Positions 1 to 9,242 are shown, counted from the first letter of the stretch. The stretch: DNA of 64,000 nt from Maridesulfovibrio sp. (GCF_963678865.1 NZ_OY787459.1:2570501-2634500), one strand, 5' to 3'. Numbers and translations: made by a program. The notes: generated by a model not told the origin, from the letters alone.

Positions 1-2
1 TC

Positions 3-830
3 AACTCCCGTCCGGTAAAAAAGGTACCTACTCTGAAAGGCCATAGCGTGGTCCTTTTTTTTGCCGAACCAAGCACCCGGACCAAAACTTCCTTTGATAT
101 GGCGGGGAAGCGTCTTTCCTGCGATACCTTCTCCCTTGCCAAAAGCTCCAGCAGCCTGACCAAGGGAGAGACCCTTAAAGATACTGCCCTGACCCTGCAG
201 GCCATGAATCCGGACGGCATAGTCCTGCGCCACTGGGCCAGCGGCGCAGCTCAGTTTCTGGCCGAAAGGCTCGATTGCAGCATAATCAATGCCGGGGACG
301 GGCGCCACGCACATCCGACTCAGGCCCTGCTGGACGGCTTCACCCTCTATCAGGAATGGGGGTCCCTTGCAGGTAAAACAGTACTCATCCTCGGGGACAT
401 AGCCCACAGCCGTGTAGCCCGCTCCAACCTGATCCTGCTCAACCTTATGGGCGCCAAGGTCCGTTTCTGCGGCCCACGCACCCTGCTGCCGCCTCATATC
501 AGAAAGTGGGACGCTGAAGTCTACACCGATATCAACGAGGCCTGCAAAGGAGTTGATGCTGTAATGTGTTTACGGCTGCAGCTGGAACGGCAGCAGGACG
601 GTCTTTTACCCGACCTGCGTGAGTACTCCAACTACTTCGGCCTCGGTCACAAGCAGATTGAACTTGCCAAACCTGATGTAAAAATCCTGCACCCCGGTCC
701 CATGAACCGCGGGGTGGAGATCAACTCCGAACTTGCCGACTGTGAAGCAAGCCTTGTGCTTGATCAGGTTGCATCCGGCGTAGCAACGCGTATGGCTTTG
801 CTTTATTTATATCTGACACGAAAGAAATAA
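3..830 (+). CDS. pyrB: Aspartate carbamoyltransferase catalytic subunit, 5'-truncated by window edge
   Basis: Transfers the carbamoyl group to aspartate in the committed step of cytoplasmic pyrimidine synthesis. The reading frame is open from base 3 and 275 residues are visible; the family is about 305-310, so roughly 35 N-terminal residues lie upstream. Family motifs are the carbamoyl-phosphate loop STRTKTSF, then HPTQALLD in the middle and [11 protein letters not shown] near the C-terminus. A GTG at 48 is only an internal codon, because homology to the RPVKKVPTL-type region continues before it. pyrC follows 112 bases downstream on the same strand, with an interspersed repeat between them, so the two probably form a pyrimidine operon. 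Confidence 0.95.
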   Translation, partial: NSRPVKKVPTLKGHSVVLFFAEPSTRTKTSFDMAGKRLSCDTFSLAKSSSSLTKGETLKDTALTLQAMNPDGIVLRHWASGAAQFLAERLDCSIINAGDGRHAHPTQALLDGFTLYQEWGSLAGKTVLILGDIAHSRVARSNLILLNLMGAKVRFCGPRTLLPPHIRKWDAEVYTDINEACKGVDAVMCLRLQLERQQDGLLPDLREYSNYFGLGHKQIELAKPDVKILHPGPMNRGVEINSELADCEASLVLDQVASGVATRMALLYLYLTRKK

Positions 831-831
831 G

Positions 832-905
832 ATGCCTCCGGCGGCTTAAACCCTTTGGAAAGGGTTTAAGAATCCCAAACTTTTTTAGTAGGGCTTCGCC
901 GCTTT
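832..905 (+). repeat. Intergenic palindromic repeat, copy R1
   Basis: Begins ATGCCTCCGGCGGC right after the pyrB stop and ends AGGGCTTCGCCGC. The centre is a near-perfect palindrome, CTTAAACCCTTT (845-856), GG, AAAGGGTTTAAG (859-870). The outer GCGGC and GCCGC can pair around it. It is the clearest reference copy of the family found at eight further places here. Confidence 0.8.
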
Positions 906-942
906 GAATACATAAATTTCTGTTTTTTTAGGAGACTACAAA

Positions 943-2214
943 ATGTCCCACCCAGAACTGGTTATCCGCAAGGCTGTCTGGAAAGGCGAAGAAGTTGATC
1001 TTCTTGTTGCTGACGGTAAAATTTTGGAAGTAAAACCTTCCTCAGACACCATGTACGAGGGAGCTGAAATAGTAGCTGCAAAGGGTCTGCTGCTCATGCC
1101 TTCCATGACCGATGTGCACACCCACCTGCGCGAACCGGGCTTTGAATACAAAGAAGACATTGCATCCGGCCTGAAAGCGGCCGTACATGGCGGATTTTCC
1201 AACATCATGTGCATGGCTAATACCGATCCGGTCAACGACAATGCGGTTGTAACTGACGACATGCTGCGTAAGGCCAAGGCTGCCTTTCCTGAAGGCGGGC
1301 CGAGACTATTTCCCATCGGCGCCCTGACCAAAGGACTTAAAGGCGAAGAACTGGCCCCCATGCATGAAATGGCTGAAGCCGGCTGTGCCGCATTTTCCAA
1401 TGACGGTCTTCCGGTCAAGGACAGCGAACTTTTCCGCCGGGCCATGGAATACGGTTCCGATACCGGCAGACCCATCATCGACCATTGTGAAGACCCCTAC
1501 CTTGCACCTGCAGCCGGGGTAAACGAAGGAGAGGTTTCCTCCGTACTGGGGCTGGCTGCACAGCCGGATGTAGCCGAGGCCGCACAGGTTGCCCGCGACC
1601 TGCTCATGGCTGAATATCTGGATATGCACATCCATCTGGCCCATATCTCCTGCCGCAAGTCTGTTGACCTTATCGCATGGGCCAAGAAACGCGGGGTGAA
1701 AGTCACCGCTGAGACATGCCCGCACTACCTGCTGCTCACCGAAGAAGCACTAAACGGATACAGCTCGGACACCAAGGTCAACCCGCCCCTGCGTACAGCA
1801 GATGACGTGCAGGCCCTGCTGGCAGGCATCAAGGACGGCACCATTGATATGTTCGCCACCGACCATGCGCCCCATGCGGCTCATGAAAAAGAAGTGGAAT
1901 TCATGTACGCTCCCTGCGGCATCTCCGGCCTTGATTCTGCCCTCTCCCTGACCTGGACGCTGGTAGCTGACGGCAAGATTACCTTTGATGACTTCATCCG
2001 CATGTGGACAACAGCTCCCTGCGAGACTTTCAATCTGCCACTGAACAGCTTTAAAGCCGGTGATCCTGCCGACTTCTTCCTCTTTGATCCCAGTGAAGAA
2101 TGGGTGTTGAATTCCGCCAGCATGCTCTCCAAAGGGAAAAACACTCCTTTTCGCGGACAAACCATGAAAGGACGGGTCATAAGCCATTTCCTTAGTGGCA
2201 AAAAAATAGTATGA
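943..2214 (+). CDS. pyrC: Dihydroorotase
   Basis: Catalyses reversible ring closure of carbamoyl-aspartate to dihydroorotate, the step after PyrB. The 423-residue protein has the class I amidohydrolase layout: metal-binding HTH in DVHTHLREPG at about residues 58-66, KVNPPLR about two thirds along, and TDHAPH at about 306-311. All metal ligands expected of an active enzyme appear present, so it does not look like the inactive PyrC partner that accompanies PyrB in some bacteria. A GGAG sequence precedes the ATG. It follows pyrB on the same strand. A hairpin at 2222-2244 just after the stop lacks a T-run. Confidence 0.95.
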   Translation: MSHPELVIRKAVWKGEEVDLLVADGKILEVKPSSDTMYEGAEIVAAKGLLLMPSMTDVHTHLREPGFEYKEDIASGLKAAVHGGFSNIMCMANTDPVNDNAVVTDDMLRKAKAAFPEGGPRLFPIGALTKGLKGEELAPMHEMAEAGCAAFSNDGLPVKDSELFRRAMEYGSDTGRPIIDHCEDPYLAPAAGVNEGEVSSVLGLAAQPDVAEAAQVARDLLMAEYLDMHIHLAHISCRKSVDLIAWAKKRGVKVTAETCPHYLLLTEEALNGYSSDTKVNPPLRTADDVQALLAGIKDGTIDMFATDHAPHAAHEKEVEFMYAPCGISGLDSALSLTWTLVADGKITFDDFIRMWTTAPCETFNLPLNSFKAGDPADFFLFDPSEEWVLNSASMLSKGKNTPFRGQTMKGRVISHFLSGKKIV

Positions 2215-2221
2215 CCTGTTT

Positions 2222-2244
2222 AACAGGCTGTGCATAAGCCTGTT
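2222..2244 (+). other. Hairpin after pyrC
   Basis: AACAGGCT (2222-2229) pairs perfectly with AGCCTGTT (2237-2244) across a 7-base loop. No T-run follows, so it may stabilise the pyrC 3' end or be a weak terminator rather than a classical intrinsic one. Confidence 0.45.
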
Positions 2245-2333
2245 GCGCAAAGGTAAAAACTAATAATTTTATATAGTTGATCTACATCTGTTGCATTGAT
2301 GACAGGCTGTTTATTTTTGATAAGGAGATTTTA

Positions 2334-3659
2334 ATGAGCGAACCTTTCAAGGACGCGGTAGGAATTTGTAAAACCATCATGCGTAACGGCTATGATGCTT
2401 ACATTATTAACGAAAGACTTCAGAAGCTGACCATTGACGATAAAGGCGATGAAGTTGAACTGGATATTTCCACCGAGCTTGATTTTAAAAGGCTGGCCAA
2501 GCTGTTCCCCAACGTCCAGCCTGCCGGACAGAATGACGTTACCGCTATATTGAAAGAGGGTGGAAACACATTTTATTTCTATCCTTCCGAGACCAGCAAT
2601 TCCGCACATCCTGAAGAAAGCGTCTCGCGGATGACCCCCAGACTGCTCAAGGCTCTGGAGAAAAAACACCAGATTCCCATGTCTCTGGCCTGTCCTTACA
2701 TCCCCAAGGCACAGGACCAGTACGAAGGATTTGCCGAACTTTCCAGCGGAGAAGTCCGCTTGCTGGGTATTCCGGATCAGGCTCTCAAAAGCAACTATCT
2801 TATGGGCATCAGGGCTCTGCGTTTCGCAGCCAACTACAACCTGCCCATTGAAACAAATACCAAAATCGCGATTATCCGCTCCTGCAAGCGTATTCTCGAT
2901 TACGTGCCTGTGCCTGAAATCATGGACGAATGGCGTAAGGTGGAAGCTGAAAACATGTACGTTTTCGTTTCCCTGCTTTTCGAAACCATGCTCCTGCACG
3001 GCCTGATTCCCGAACTTGCCGCTCTTTCACGCCTCACTCAGGTAAAAAACAGCAAGACCGGTGAAACCGAAGACGTTTTTACCCACACTCTTGATGTCAT
3101 GCGTCTCTACCCCGAAGAACTGCCTTACGACTGGTTCGGCGTGGTAGCCTGTATGTTCCATGACGTCGGTAAGCTCTACACTGCAGAAGAAGTGGATGGG
3201 AATTGGCAGTTCCTGCAGCACCACCGCGTGGGTGCGAAAGTTACCAGAAAAATCCTGACCCGCCTCAACTTCCCGCAGGAAGATGTGGACCTGATCTGTG
3301 ATCTGGTACGCAACCATATGCGTTTCCACTTCATGCTCACCGATAAGGGTATCCGCAAATTCAAGGCTCTGGATGAATATCCCCGCCTCATCGAGATGGT
3401 TCGCGCAGACATCAAAGCCCGCGATACCACTTACAAGGAATTCAACCACAACATCAAAATGCTTGAGCGTGCCGATATTCCCGAAGAAGCACTTGATCCG
3501 TTCCTCAACGGTAACGAGATCATGCAGCATACCGGCCTCAACCCCGGTCCCGGCGTAGGTATAATCCGCGAATCCCTGCTCAAAGCACAGATCGCAGGCG
3601 ACGTCACCAACATGGACGAAGCCATCGAATATGTTATTGCACAGGCTAAGCACGCTTAA
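2334..3659 (+). CDS. HD-domain protein with degenerate poly(A) polymerase/CCA-transferase-like N-terminus
   Basis: The start is taken at 2334 because TAAGGAG lies just ahead of it; an in-frame upstream start has no such site. The 441-residue protein has an N-terminal stretch resembling the class II nucleotidyltransferase head (NGYDAYIINERLQ, then ELDISTELDFKRLAKLFP), but the GGxVRD signature is replaced. The middle resembles the RNA-binding head domain (MGIRALRFAANYNLPIE). The C-terminal half is an HD phosphohydrolase with HD at about 276-277 in CMFHDVGKLY and further histidines (HHRVG, NHMRFHF). By sequence it is unlikely to add nucleotides; a metal-dependent phosphohydrolase role is inferred. 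It sits alone between pyrC and a terminator. Confidence 0.8.
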   Translation: MSEPFKDAVGICKTIMRNGYDAYIINERLQKLTIDDKGDEVELDISTELDFKRLAKLFPNVQPAGQNDVTAILKEGGNTFYFYPSETSNSAHPEESVSRMTPRLLKALEKKHQIPMSLACPYIPKAQDQYEGFAELSSGEVRLLGIPDQALKSNYLMGIRALRFAANYNLPIETNTKIAIIRSCKRILDYVPVPEIMDEWRKVEAENMYVFVSLLFETMLLHGLIPELAALSRLTQVKNSKTGETEDVFTHTLDVMRLYPEELPYDWFGVVACMFHDVGKLYTAEEVDGNWQFLQHHRVGAKVTRKILTRLNFPQEDVDLICDLVRNHMRFHFMLTDKGIRKFKALDEYPRLIEMVRADIKARDTTYKEFNHNIKMLERADIPEEALDPFLNGNEIMQHTGLNPGPGVGIIRESLLKAQIAGDVTNMDEAIEYVIAQAKHA

Positions 3660-3682
3660 TTAAGCTACTTACAAAACAGGAA

Positions 3683-3720
3683 AATCCCCGGATCAGCAAT
3701 ATTGATCCGGGGATTTTTTT
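3683..3720 (+). terminator. Intrinsic terminator
   Basis: A 13-base-pair perfect stem, AATCCCCGGATCA (3683-3695) with TGATCCGGGGATT (3703-3715), is followed by a T-run. It ends the HD-protein transcript and may also serve the facing lysE-type gene. Confidence 0.93.
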
Positions 3721-3768
3721 GTCTCGCACCATTTGGTGAAAGACGCGTCTAGCAACATACGGGAAATA

Positions 3769-4401
3769 TCAACTGTCCAAGGCTATACTGACTCCAAGAC
3801 CGAGCATGCAAACCCCGACCCCTTTTTCAATCCATTGTTTACAGCGATTGAAGACCTGCAATGCACCGGGTGCAGTAAGCACAAAAACAACAAATGAAAA
3901 CCAGAGCAGGTGGGTCATGGCAATAAAAAGACCGATGCCGACCTGAACGGACATAGAAGTTTCCGGTCTGACAACCTGTGTAAACAGGGCCATGAAGAAA
4001 CAAACTGTTTTCGGATTCAGAATATTACACATGAAACCGTTTCTAAATGCCGCGCCGGGGGAAACAACTACCCCCCTCTCTCCTTCAGCACACTGCTCTT
4101 CCGCTCCCACCGAAGACCTGAAGGAAGAGATTCCCAGCCAGATCAAATACGCCGCCCCGGTATAGCGGATAAATTCCAGCACCCAGCTGAATGTATTTAC
4201 CACATACCCCAGACCCAGCAGGATGTAGGTGGTATGCACAATTACCCCGCAACCGATACCGGCGGCAGTTGCCAATCCCAGTTTACGACCGTAACGCAAC
4301 CCGTTGCGGACGATAACCGCAAAATCCGGACCGGGGCTGATTACAGCCAGAACAGTAACCACTGCCACCAACATTAAATTTGAATCGATAAAATTATTCA
4401 T
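3769..4401 (-). CDS. LysE/RhtB-family amino-acid exporter
   Basis: A 210-residue inner-membrane protein of the usual family length with about six hydrophobic segments. The signature ISPGPDFAVIVRNGLRYG near residues 22-39 and the glycine-rich GLATAAGIGCGVIVHTTY segment identify the LysE/RhtB efflux family, which exports amino acids such as threonine, homoserine or lysine. The exact substrate cannot be read from sequence. It is divergent from the LysR gene at 4510, with about 100 AT-rich bases between them. That is the classical arrangement in which the regulator controls the exporter. Confidence 0.88.
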   Translation of the reverse strand: MNNFIDSNLMLVAVVTVLAVISPGPDFAVIVRNGLRYGRKLGLATAAGIGCGVIVHTTYILLGLGYVVNTFSWVLEFIRYTGAAYLIWLGISSFRSSVGAEEQCAEGERGVVVSPGAAFRNGFMCNILNPKTVCFFMALFTQVVRPETSMSVQVGIGLFIAMTHLLWFSFVVFVLTAPGALQVFNRCKQWIEKGVGVCMLGLGVSIALDS

Positions 4402-4509
4402 ATGAATTTCCTTCCTTAATCAGTTCAGATATTGTGGTAAAACAATTTCTATGAAATAAATAACGAATATTTTTCAATTCAATTATGAATAAAATTCACA
4501 GGAATGAAG

Positions 4510-5388
4510 ATGGATAAGCTTCCACCACTAGGGCCGCTGATCAGTTTTCGTGCTGCAGCGAAGCATATGAGCTTCACCAAAGCAGCAGCCGACCTGCACC
4601 TGACCCACGGGGCCGTTAGCAAGGCGGTGAAACAGCTTGAGGATTTCTTCGGGTTGCGATTATTTCACAGACGAAACAGGTCCATCTTTCTGACTTCCAA
4701 GGGTAAATTCCTGTATCAGCATGTGGATAAACTGCTTCGCGAGCTTGAAACCGTGAGCGAACAGATGCGTGTTGCGGACAATTCCAAACGTATTTCAGTA
4801 TCTTGCGAACCTTCGCTGAGTATGCGCTGGCTGATGGTCCGGCTGGAACAATTTCATGAAGAATTTCCTGAGACTGAAATCCATATATCCACCGGAGGAG
4901 GGCCTATTGACCTTTCTTCGGAAGGAGTTCATCTGGCTATCCGCCGTTCCGATTTTTCATGGCCCGCAGGCTACCATTCCATGGAACTTGGTATTGAGCA
5001 CATCGGTCCGGTTTGCAGTCCTTCGTACTGGGAAAAAAACATGAATAAGGAACTAAAGATACTTCATACCCGCACCCGCATAGAAGCATGGGCTGATTGG
5101 AAACAATACTCAGGCAGATCAATCAGGACCGGATCGGAACAATTCTACGACCACTTCTATTTCAGCCTGCAGGCCGCCGTAGCCGGACTGGGCATGGCCA
5201 TGGGACCTGAACCACTGGTTACCGATGATCTCGAACGAGGGCTGCTCGTAGCACCCTACGGTTTTGTGGAAACACCCATTTCATATGTAGCTTTAGCTCT
5301 AAATAAGATCGAAGAGGACAAATCACTGCATAATTTTATCCGCTGGGTCAGGGAACATATTCCCCTGCATAAGGCGGGATTGAAATAA
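4510..5388 (+). CDS. LysR-family transcriptional regulator (GcvA-like)
   Basis: The start is placed at 4510 because AGGA at 4500-4503 gives a sensible six-base spacing; an ATG six bases earlier has none. The 292-residue protein starts with a winged HTH (FRAAAKHMSFTKAAADLHLTHGAVSKAVKQLE, here split by family alignment into helix-turn-helix near residues 20-45), followed by a periplasmic-binding-like effector domain. The opening LPPLGPLISFRAAAKHMSF is typical of the GcvA/AmpR branch. Divergent orientation suggests it controls the LysE-type exporter from the shared 4402-4509 region, which is AT-rich (TTTTCAATTCAATTATGAA). The effector is unknown. Confidence 0.9.
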   Translation: MDKLPPLGPLISFRAAAKHMSFTKAAADLHLTHGAVSKAVKQLEDFFGLRLFHRRNRSIFLTSKGKFLYQHVDKLLRELETVSEQMRVADNSKRISVSCEPSLSMRWLMVRLEQFHEEFPETEIHISTGGGPIDLSSEGVHLAIRRSDFSWPAGYHSMELGIEHIGPVCSPSYWEKNMNKELKILHTRTRIEAWADWKQYSGRSIRTGSEQFYDHFYFSLQAAVAGLGMAMGPEPLVTDDLERGLLVAPYGFVETPISYVALALNKIEEDKSLHNFIRWVREHIPLHKAGLK

Positions 5389-5401
5389 ACGTCCGCAACA
5401 A

Positions 5402-5442
5402 AAAATAAACCGGGCCGCCGATGAACTCGACAGCCCGGTTTA
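5402..5442 (-). terminator. Intrinsic terminator, convergent genes
   Basis: TAAACCGGGC (5406-5415) pairs with GCCCGGTTTA (5433-5442). Read on the minus strand the stem is followed by TTTTTGTT, so it mainly ends the phosphofructokinase transcript. It lies between the convergent LysR and kinase genes. Confidence 0.85.
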
Positions 5443-5465
5443 ACTTTAACCGAATTAACACATAC

Positions 5466-6803
5466 CTACATTTCGCAAATACCTTTTTCCATGTCATTGC
5501 GCAGATGGCCCTGACCGGTAGATTCGAGGACTGCGCGCCAGTAGTCGGACTTGATATTCAGCTTCTTGCGTTTAATGGTCACCAGATCAAGCGGCAGATG
5601 CACGTAGCGGGCTTGCAGACGGCTGACCACCATCCCGGTCTTTCCGGCCATGGCCGCGTGTACCGCATGCTGGCCGAGGAAACCGCAGTATACGCAATCA
5701 TTGGCATTGGCAGGAACTGAGCGGATAATATAGCTGGGGTCGATGAACTTTAGTGTGATATCCTTACCCACGTCCTTGAAATATTCTTTGATGCGGCGGA
5801 TGATCAGGGTGCAGACATCGCAGAGTACCGGGTTGCCTGAAGCGTCCTTTTCCCCGGTGTATTCGCATTGTTCCTGCCCGGCACCCTCGGCGCAGACAAT
5901 CACCGCGTGCTGGCGTTCATCCAGACGCTTTTCAAGGGAACGCAGTAAACCGTACTCCCCGTCAAATTCAAAGGGGTGTTCGGGTACAAGCACGAAATTT
6001 ACCTCCTTGAGTGCCAAAGTAGCCTGAGCAGCAATGAAGCCTGATTCACGGCCCATGAGCTTGACCAGCCCGATGCCGTTGACCACGCCCACAGACTCAA
6101 CATGCGCGGACATGATCGCTTCGGTGGCCTTGTCTACTGCAGTATCGAAGCCGAAAGACTTGGTAACGAAGCTGATGTCGTTATCAATGGTTTTCGGAAC
6201 CCCTATGATAGAAATCCTGATCCTGCGTTTTTCAACTTCTTCCACAATCTTCTGAGCCGCGCGCATGGTACCGTCCCCCCCGATCATGAACAGTACGGAG
6301 ATATTCATACGCTCAAGGGCATCCACAACCTCTTCCGGGTCCTGCGGTCCGCGTGATGAACCGAGGATGGTTCCGCCGAACTGATGGATATTTGCGACCT
6401 TCTCGGCTGTAAGTTCCACAACATCATGCCCATACTTGGGAATAAACCCCTGCAGCCCGAACTTGATGCCCAGCACGGAGGGGACCTTGTAAAGATAGTG
6501 AGCCTCCAGAACAATGGAACGGATAACATCGTTCAGGCCGGGGCAAAGCCCGCCGCAGGTGACCACCGCGCATTTGGTTTTTGAAGGATCAAAATATGTA
6601 AAAGCCCGTGGTCCGGCCTTTTCAAACTCCTGATAAACATCGTTAGCAGCAGAAGAATCCATTTCTTCTTCAGCAAGATTGACCAGAGTTCTCTCTTTAT
6701 CCTCAATGAAGACACAGCGTTTAAGCGGAGAAGGAATTTTAGCCTTACCAAGAACCGGAATTTCAGTATTAATCTGCTCTGTTTTATTCGCTTTTTTAAC
6801 CAT
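5466..6803 (-). CDS. pfkA: 6-phosphofructokinase, long PPi-PFK-like clade, predicted ATP-dependent
   Basis: Phosphorylates fructose-6-phosphate at the committed step of glycolysis. The start at 6803 (MVKKANK) is chosen because GCAGGAGG precedes it; an ORF extension of ten residues has no site. The 445-residue protein is longer than the E. coli-type enzyme (about 320). Motifs are TCGGLCPGLNDVIR, GGDGTMRAA at about residues 175-183, and PKTIDND at about 203-209. Family knowledge: the second acid of GGDD marks PPi use, while GGDG with PKTIDND is seen in ATP-using enzymes of plants and trypanosomes. ATP use is therefore inferred. It lies downstream of a secreted-protein gene on the same strand. 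Confidence 0.92.
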   Translation of the reverse strand: MVKKANKTEQINTEIPVLGKAKIPSPLKRCVFIEDKERTLVNLAEEEMDSSAANDVYQEFEKAGPRAFTYFDPSKTKCAVVTCGGLCPGLNDVIRSIVLEAHYLYKVPSVLGIKFGLQGFIPKYGHDVVELTAEKVANIHQFGGTILGSSRGPQDPEEVVDALERMNISVLFMIGGDGTMRAAQKIVEEVEKRRIRISIIGVPKTIDNDISFVTKSFGFDTAVDKATEAIMSAHVESVGVVNGIGLVKLMGRESGFIAAQATLALKEVNFVLVPEHPFEFDGEYGLLRSLEKRLDERQHAVIVCAEGAGQEQCEYTGEKDASGNPVLCDVCTLIIRRIKEYFKDVGKDITLKFIDPSYIIRSVPANANDCVYCGFLGQHAVHAAMAGKTGMVVSRLQARYVHLPLDLVTIKRKKLNIKSDYWRAVLESTGQGHLRNDMEKGICEM

Positions 6804-6850
6804 CTCAAACCTCCTGCGGACCGACCGGTCCAACCAGTAGTAAATAGCTG

Positions 6851-8224
6851 TTATCTTACTTCGCCTTCAACCAGCGGCACCCAGAGAGCCGGGCTGTCCG
6901 CCAGAACGGATTCACGTATGGGCAATTCCATGGGATGGGGATTCAAGCGGTTCGGAGTTCCTGTCTCCTCCCACCAGAGATAAAACCCCTTATCCTTAAT
7001 ATGCCTGCCGTAAAGACGCATTGTCCCTCTCTGGCAAACAAGATCATAGAGACGAAATAATTTTTTCCCAACCTTGTAAACACCTTTGCGTGCTGAAATA
7101 AATTTCCAGTCATCTGCTTCCGATCCGGCAATTTCTTTACCGTCCAATACACTATAGTAACGAGTTTTACGGTCCAGGTCACGAATCCTGAACAACTTTT
7201 CAGTGGCAGAATAAGAAACAATAAACATAGGCATGCCCAGATGCTCAGTTATTTTCCAGCGGTCCACGCCTGTGGAGTATACAAGTCCTCCGTTATGTTT
7301 GTATATCCATGCCGGTTCCTGCTCAAGGGCTTCGGATTTCTTCACTATGGCCCTTTTACGCAGATCCCAGTAGACCTCGCGGCCATTATCAAGAGTCAGG
7401 CAGACCACGTACCCCGCCATTCTGGCATCCACGAAAGGACCTCCGGGAACTTCATCTGAGCCCATGCGGGTATTATTCATCATCCCCTGCTTGATAATCC
7501 TGCCAGAAGCCTCGACCGCCACCAGAACCCCCTGCCCCGGTGTGTAACCGAGGTAAAGAGGAGTTCCCTCAAGAATGGAAACTTCCTGAAGGGGACCGGA
7601 AACAGGTCCGCAAAGCAGGGAGTTAAAGCTGTCAATAACGCTGAGCCAGTCCCCGGTCCGGGAAAGAGCCATCATCTGAACCGGGCCGTGCTCCACGGGA
7701 AGTTCCCCCGGAATCCTTGCACACTGCTCTAAGTTGAAAACATAAATCCGGTCACCTTCACTTCCTGCCGCCGCCAGAGTCGGGCTATCGGGACCATAAG
7801 CGGTCTGCACGGCACCGCCACCACCGGGCAGGCTGAGCTTACGGCATTTGTATTTGCTCCAGACCCTGACCGTGCCATCATAAAGAGCGGCGGCGAGACC
7901 TTCCTCATTTCCTGAATAAGAGGAGACTCCTCCTGCTATAATCGGCAGGGCCTTTTCTCTTTGCACTGAAACATAAAGTTTGTCCTCAAGGCCGGAAAAC
8001 GGAGGCTCATATAATTTGCCTGCACTTACATACTTCTTGTCCAACAGGCGCGATACATAACTTTTCAGAGATTTGGTGGTTCCCTTTTCCAGCTGAGAGG
8101 GTACATCAATATAAGCCTGCCCGACTATTTCCTTGGAGGCCGCGTTTGCATGGACGGGCAGTGCGGCTGTCACAAACAGTAAAGCCAGAGCTGATGCCCC
8201 GGCCTTGATTTTTTTAGAAATCAT
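6851..8224 (-). CDS. Secreted beta-propeller-like protein of unknown function
   Basis: I do not recognise a named family. The 457-residue protein has a clear Sec signal peptide (KKIKAGASALALLFVTAALPVHANA, broken here for length as residues 4-28), with likely cleavage after ANA. The mature part contains repeated WD40-like strands such as AALYDGTVRVWSKYKCRKL and TLAAAGSEGDRIYVFNLEQC, consistent with a periplasmic or surface beta-propeller. Its start overlaps the stop of the DUF1992 gene by four bases, so the two are translationally coupled at the end of the operon that also carries the MCE/Mla genes. The context suggests an envelope role, but none can be proved. Confidence 0.75.
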   Translation of the reverse strand: MISKKIKAGASALALLFVTAALPVHANAASKEIVGQAYIDVPSQLEKGTTKSLKSYVSRLLDKKYVSAGKLYEPPFSGLEDKLYVSVQREKALPIIAGGVSSYSGNEEGLAAALYDGTVRVWSKYKCRKLSLPGGGGAVQTAYGPDSPTLAAAGSEGDRIYVFNLEQCARIPGELPVEHGPVQMMALSRTGDWLSVIDSFNSLLCGPVSGPLQEVSILEGTPLYLGYTPGQGVLVAVEASGRIIKQGMMNNTRMGSDEVPGGPFVDARMAGYVVCLTLDNGREVYWDLRKRAIVKKSEALEQEPAWIYKHNGGLVYSTGVDRWKITEHLGMPMFIVSYSATEKLFRIRDLDRKTRYYSVLDGKEIAGSEADDWKFISARKGVYKVGKKLFRLYDLVCQRGTMRLYGRHIKDKGFYLWWEETGTPNRLNPHPMELPIRESVLADSPALWVPLVEGEVR

Positions 8225-8619
8225 CCCTTGTTTTCCTTGATTTTCCTGCTCTGCAAGGTGATGCGCTCGACTATGCTTTTGTAATATTCATCTTCTTCGC
8301 CTATGGCGATTTCCTTACCGCGCATATTTTTAATACGCTCGAAAAGCAGATTCACCTTCTGCATCTGCGTGTAGCGCTCCTTTTCATCATCCATATATTC
8401 AAGCAAATCAAGAGCAGAATGAATATCTTTCCTCAGTTGCACTTCCGGCGGAAGGTAACCGCCGTTCTTCAAGGCTTTGTATGCCATGCGCAGCTCAGGA
8501 GGGATCATGCTGTCATCTTCCAGATCAAGGGGTTTACCCTTGCCGGGAAGATTATCAAATTCGCCTTTTCGCTCAGATTCCTTGATTCTGGACTCGGCTA
8601 TGGCCGTAATAAAATACAT
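8221..8619 (-). CDS. DUF1992 (DnaJ-homologue subfamily C member 28-like) protein
   Basis: The 132-residue cytoplasmic protein carries the DUF1992 pattern: AESRIKESERKGEFDNLPGKGKPLDLEDD near the N-terminus (given here in family terms; residues 8-36), then PPELRMAYKALKNGGYLPPEVQLRKDI. Members are small, helical and often linked to chaperone-like proteins; the biochemical role is not established. It overlaps the upstream lipoprotein gene by one base and the downstream propeller gene by four, so it is embedded in the operon. Confidence 0.85.
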   Translation of the reverse strand: MYFITAIAESRIKESERKGEFDNLPGKGKPLDLEDDSMIPPELRMAYKALKNGGYLPPEVQLRKDIHSALDLLEYMDDEKERYTQMQKVNLLFERIKNMRGKEIAIGEEDEYYKSIVERITLQSRKIKENKG

Positions 8620-9242
8620 CAGCGCCCCGCATCACGAGAGAGTTCACCACCCAACCCGTCTATCCAGGCAATCGTCCGCTTCATCAATCCATCCACAGCC
8701 AGCTGTGCGGCATCAGCAATAGATTCACCTTGCAAGGACTTGACCGGGGCCTGCGCTTCGATCATTTTCCGGGCCAGCAATTCCTTTCCGCTGCTGTCCC
8801 AGAGGGAATACTGTACCGCGACTTTAAATGCATCCCCTCCCCTGCGCTGAAGTTCAAACGAGGTTATCACTCCTGAAAGAACCATCTCTTTTTCAATGCC
8901 GGGACGGTAAGGAGCAACCACCTCATAACTGTTCATACAGTTCAGGGCCGGTGCAGCAATAAGATCCATAATTTCAGCAGGAGTTCCTTCCCAGCTCCAA
9001 CGGTAATCAGATTTCATGACCGGTCCTTTGGCGATTATCACCATTTCGCGGTCTAGGGCGGGCAGGCAGGTAAATCTTTTCAAAGCGATGCGTGGCATGT
9101 CCGGATTCACCTTTTCACATCTGCTTGCGTATTCATTATTTCCCACCCGTAAATAGGAAGACTGCACGGATTTACCGCCGATGCACCCGGCAGACGATAA
9201 TGCCAGAAGCAAAATTGTTACGGACAAAAATCTATTGATCAT
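8619..9242 (-). CDS. ABC-transport auxiliary lipoprotein (PqiC/MlaD-operon type)
   Basis: The 207-residue protein begins with a lipoprotein signal peptide ending in the lipobox LSSAGC (about residues 15-20), so it should be lipid-anchored in the envelope. The mature region (SYLRVGNNEY, then PRIALKRFTCLPALDREMVIIAK) resembles the ABC_trans_aux/DUF330 family, which partners MCE transporters at the outer membrane. It follows mlaD with an 11-base overlap. This completes a phosphatase-STAS-permease-ATPase-MCE-lipoprotein order and supports a trans-envelope lipid pathway. Confidence 0.8.
   Translation of the reverse strand: MINRFLSVTILLLALSSAGCIGGKSVQSSYLRVGNNEYASRCEKVNPDMPRIALKRFTCLPALDREMVIIAKGPVMKSDYRWSWEGTPAEIMDLIAAPALNCMNSYEVVAPYRPGIEKEMVLSGVITSFELQRRGGDAFKVAVQYSLWDSSGKELLARKMIEAQAPVKSLQGESIADAAQLAVDGLMKRTIAWIDGLGGELSRDAGR

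Noticed and set aside
936-1478. 180-codon minus ORF over pyrC
   Set aside because: Shadow frame of pyrC, serine/proline-rich, no motif, no ribosome site.
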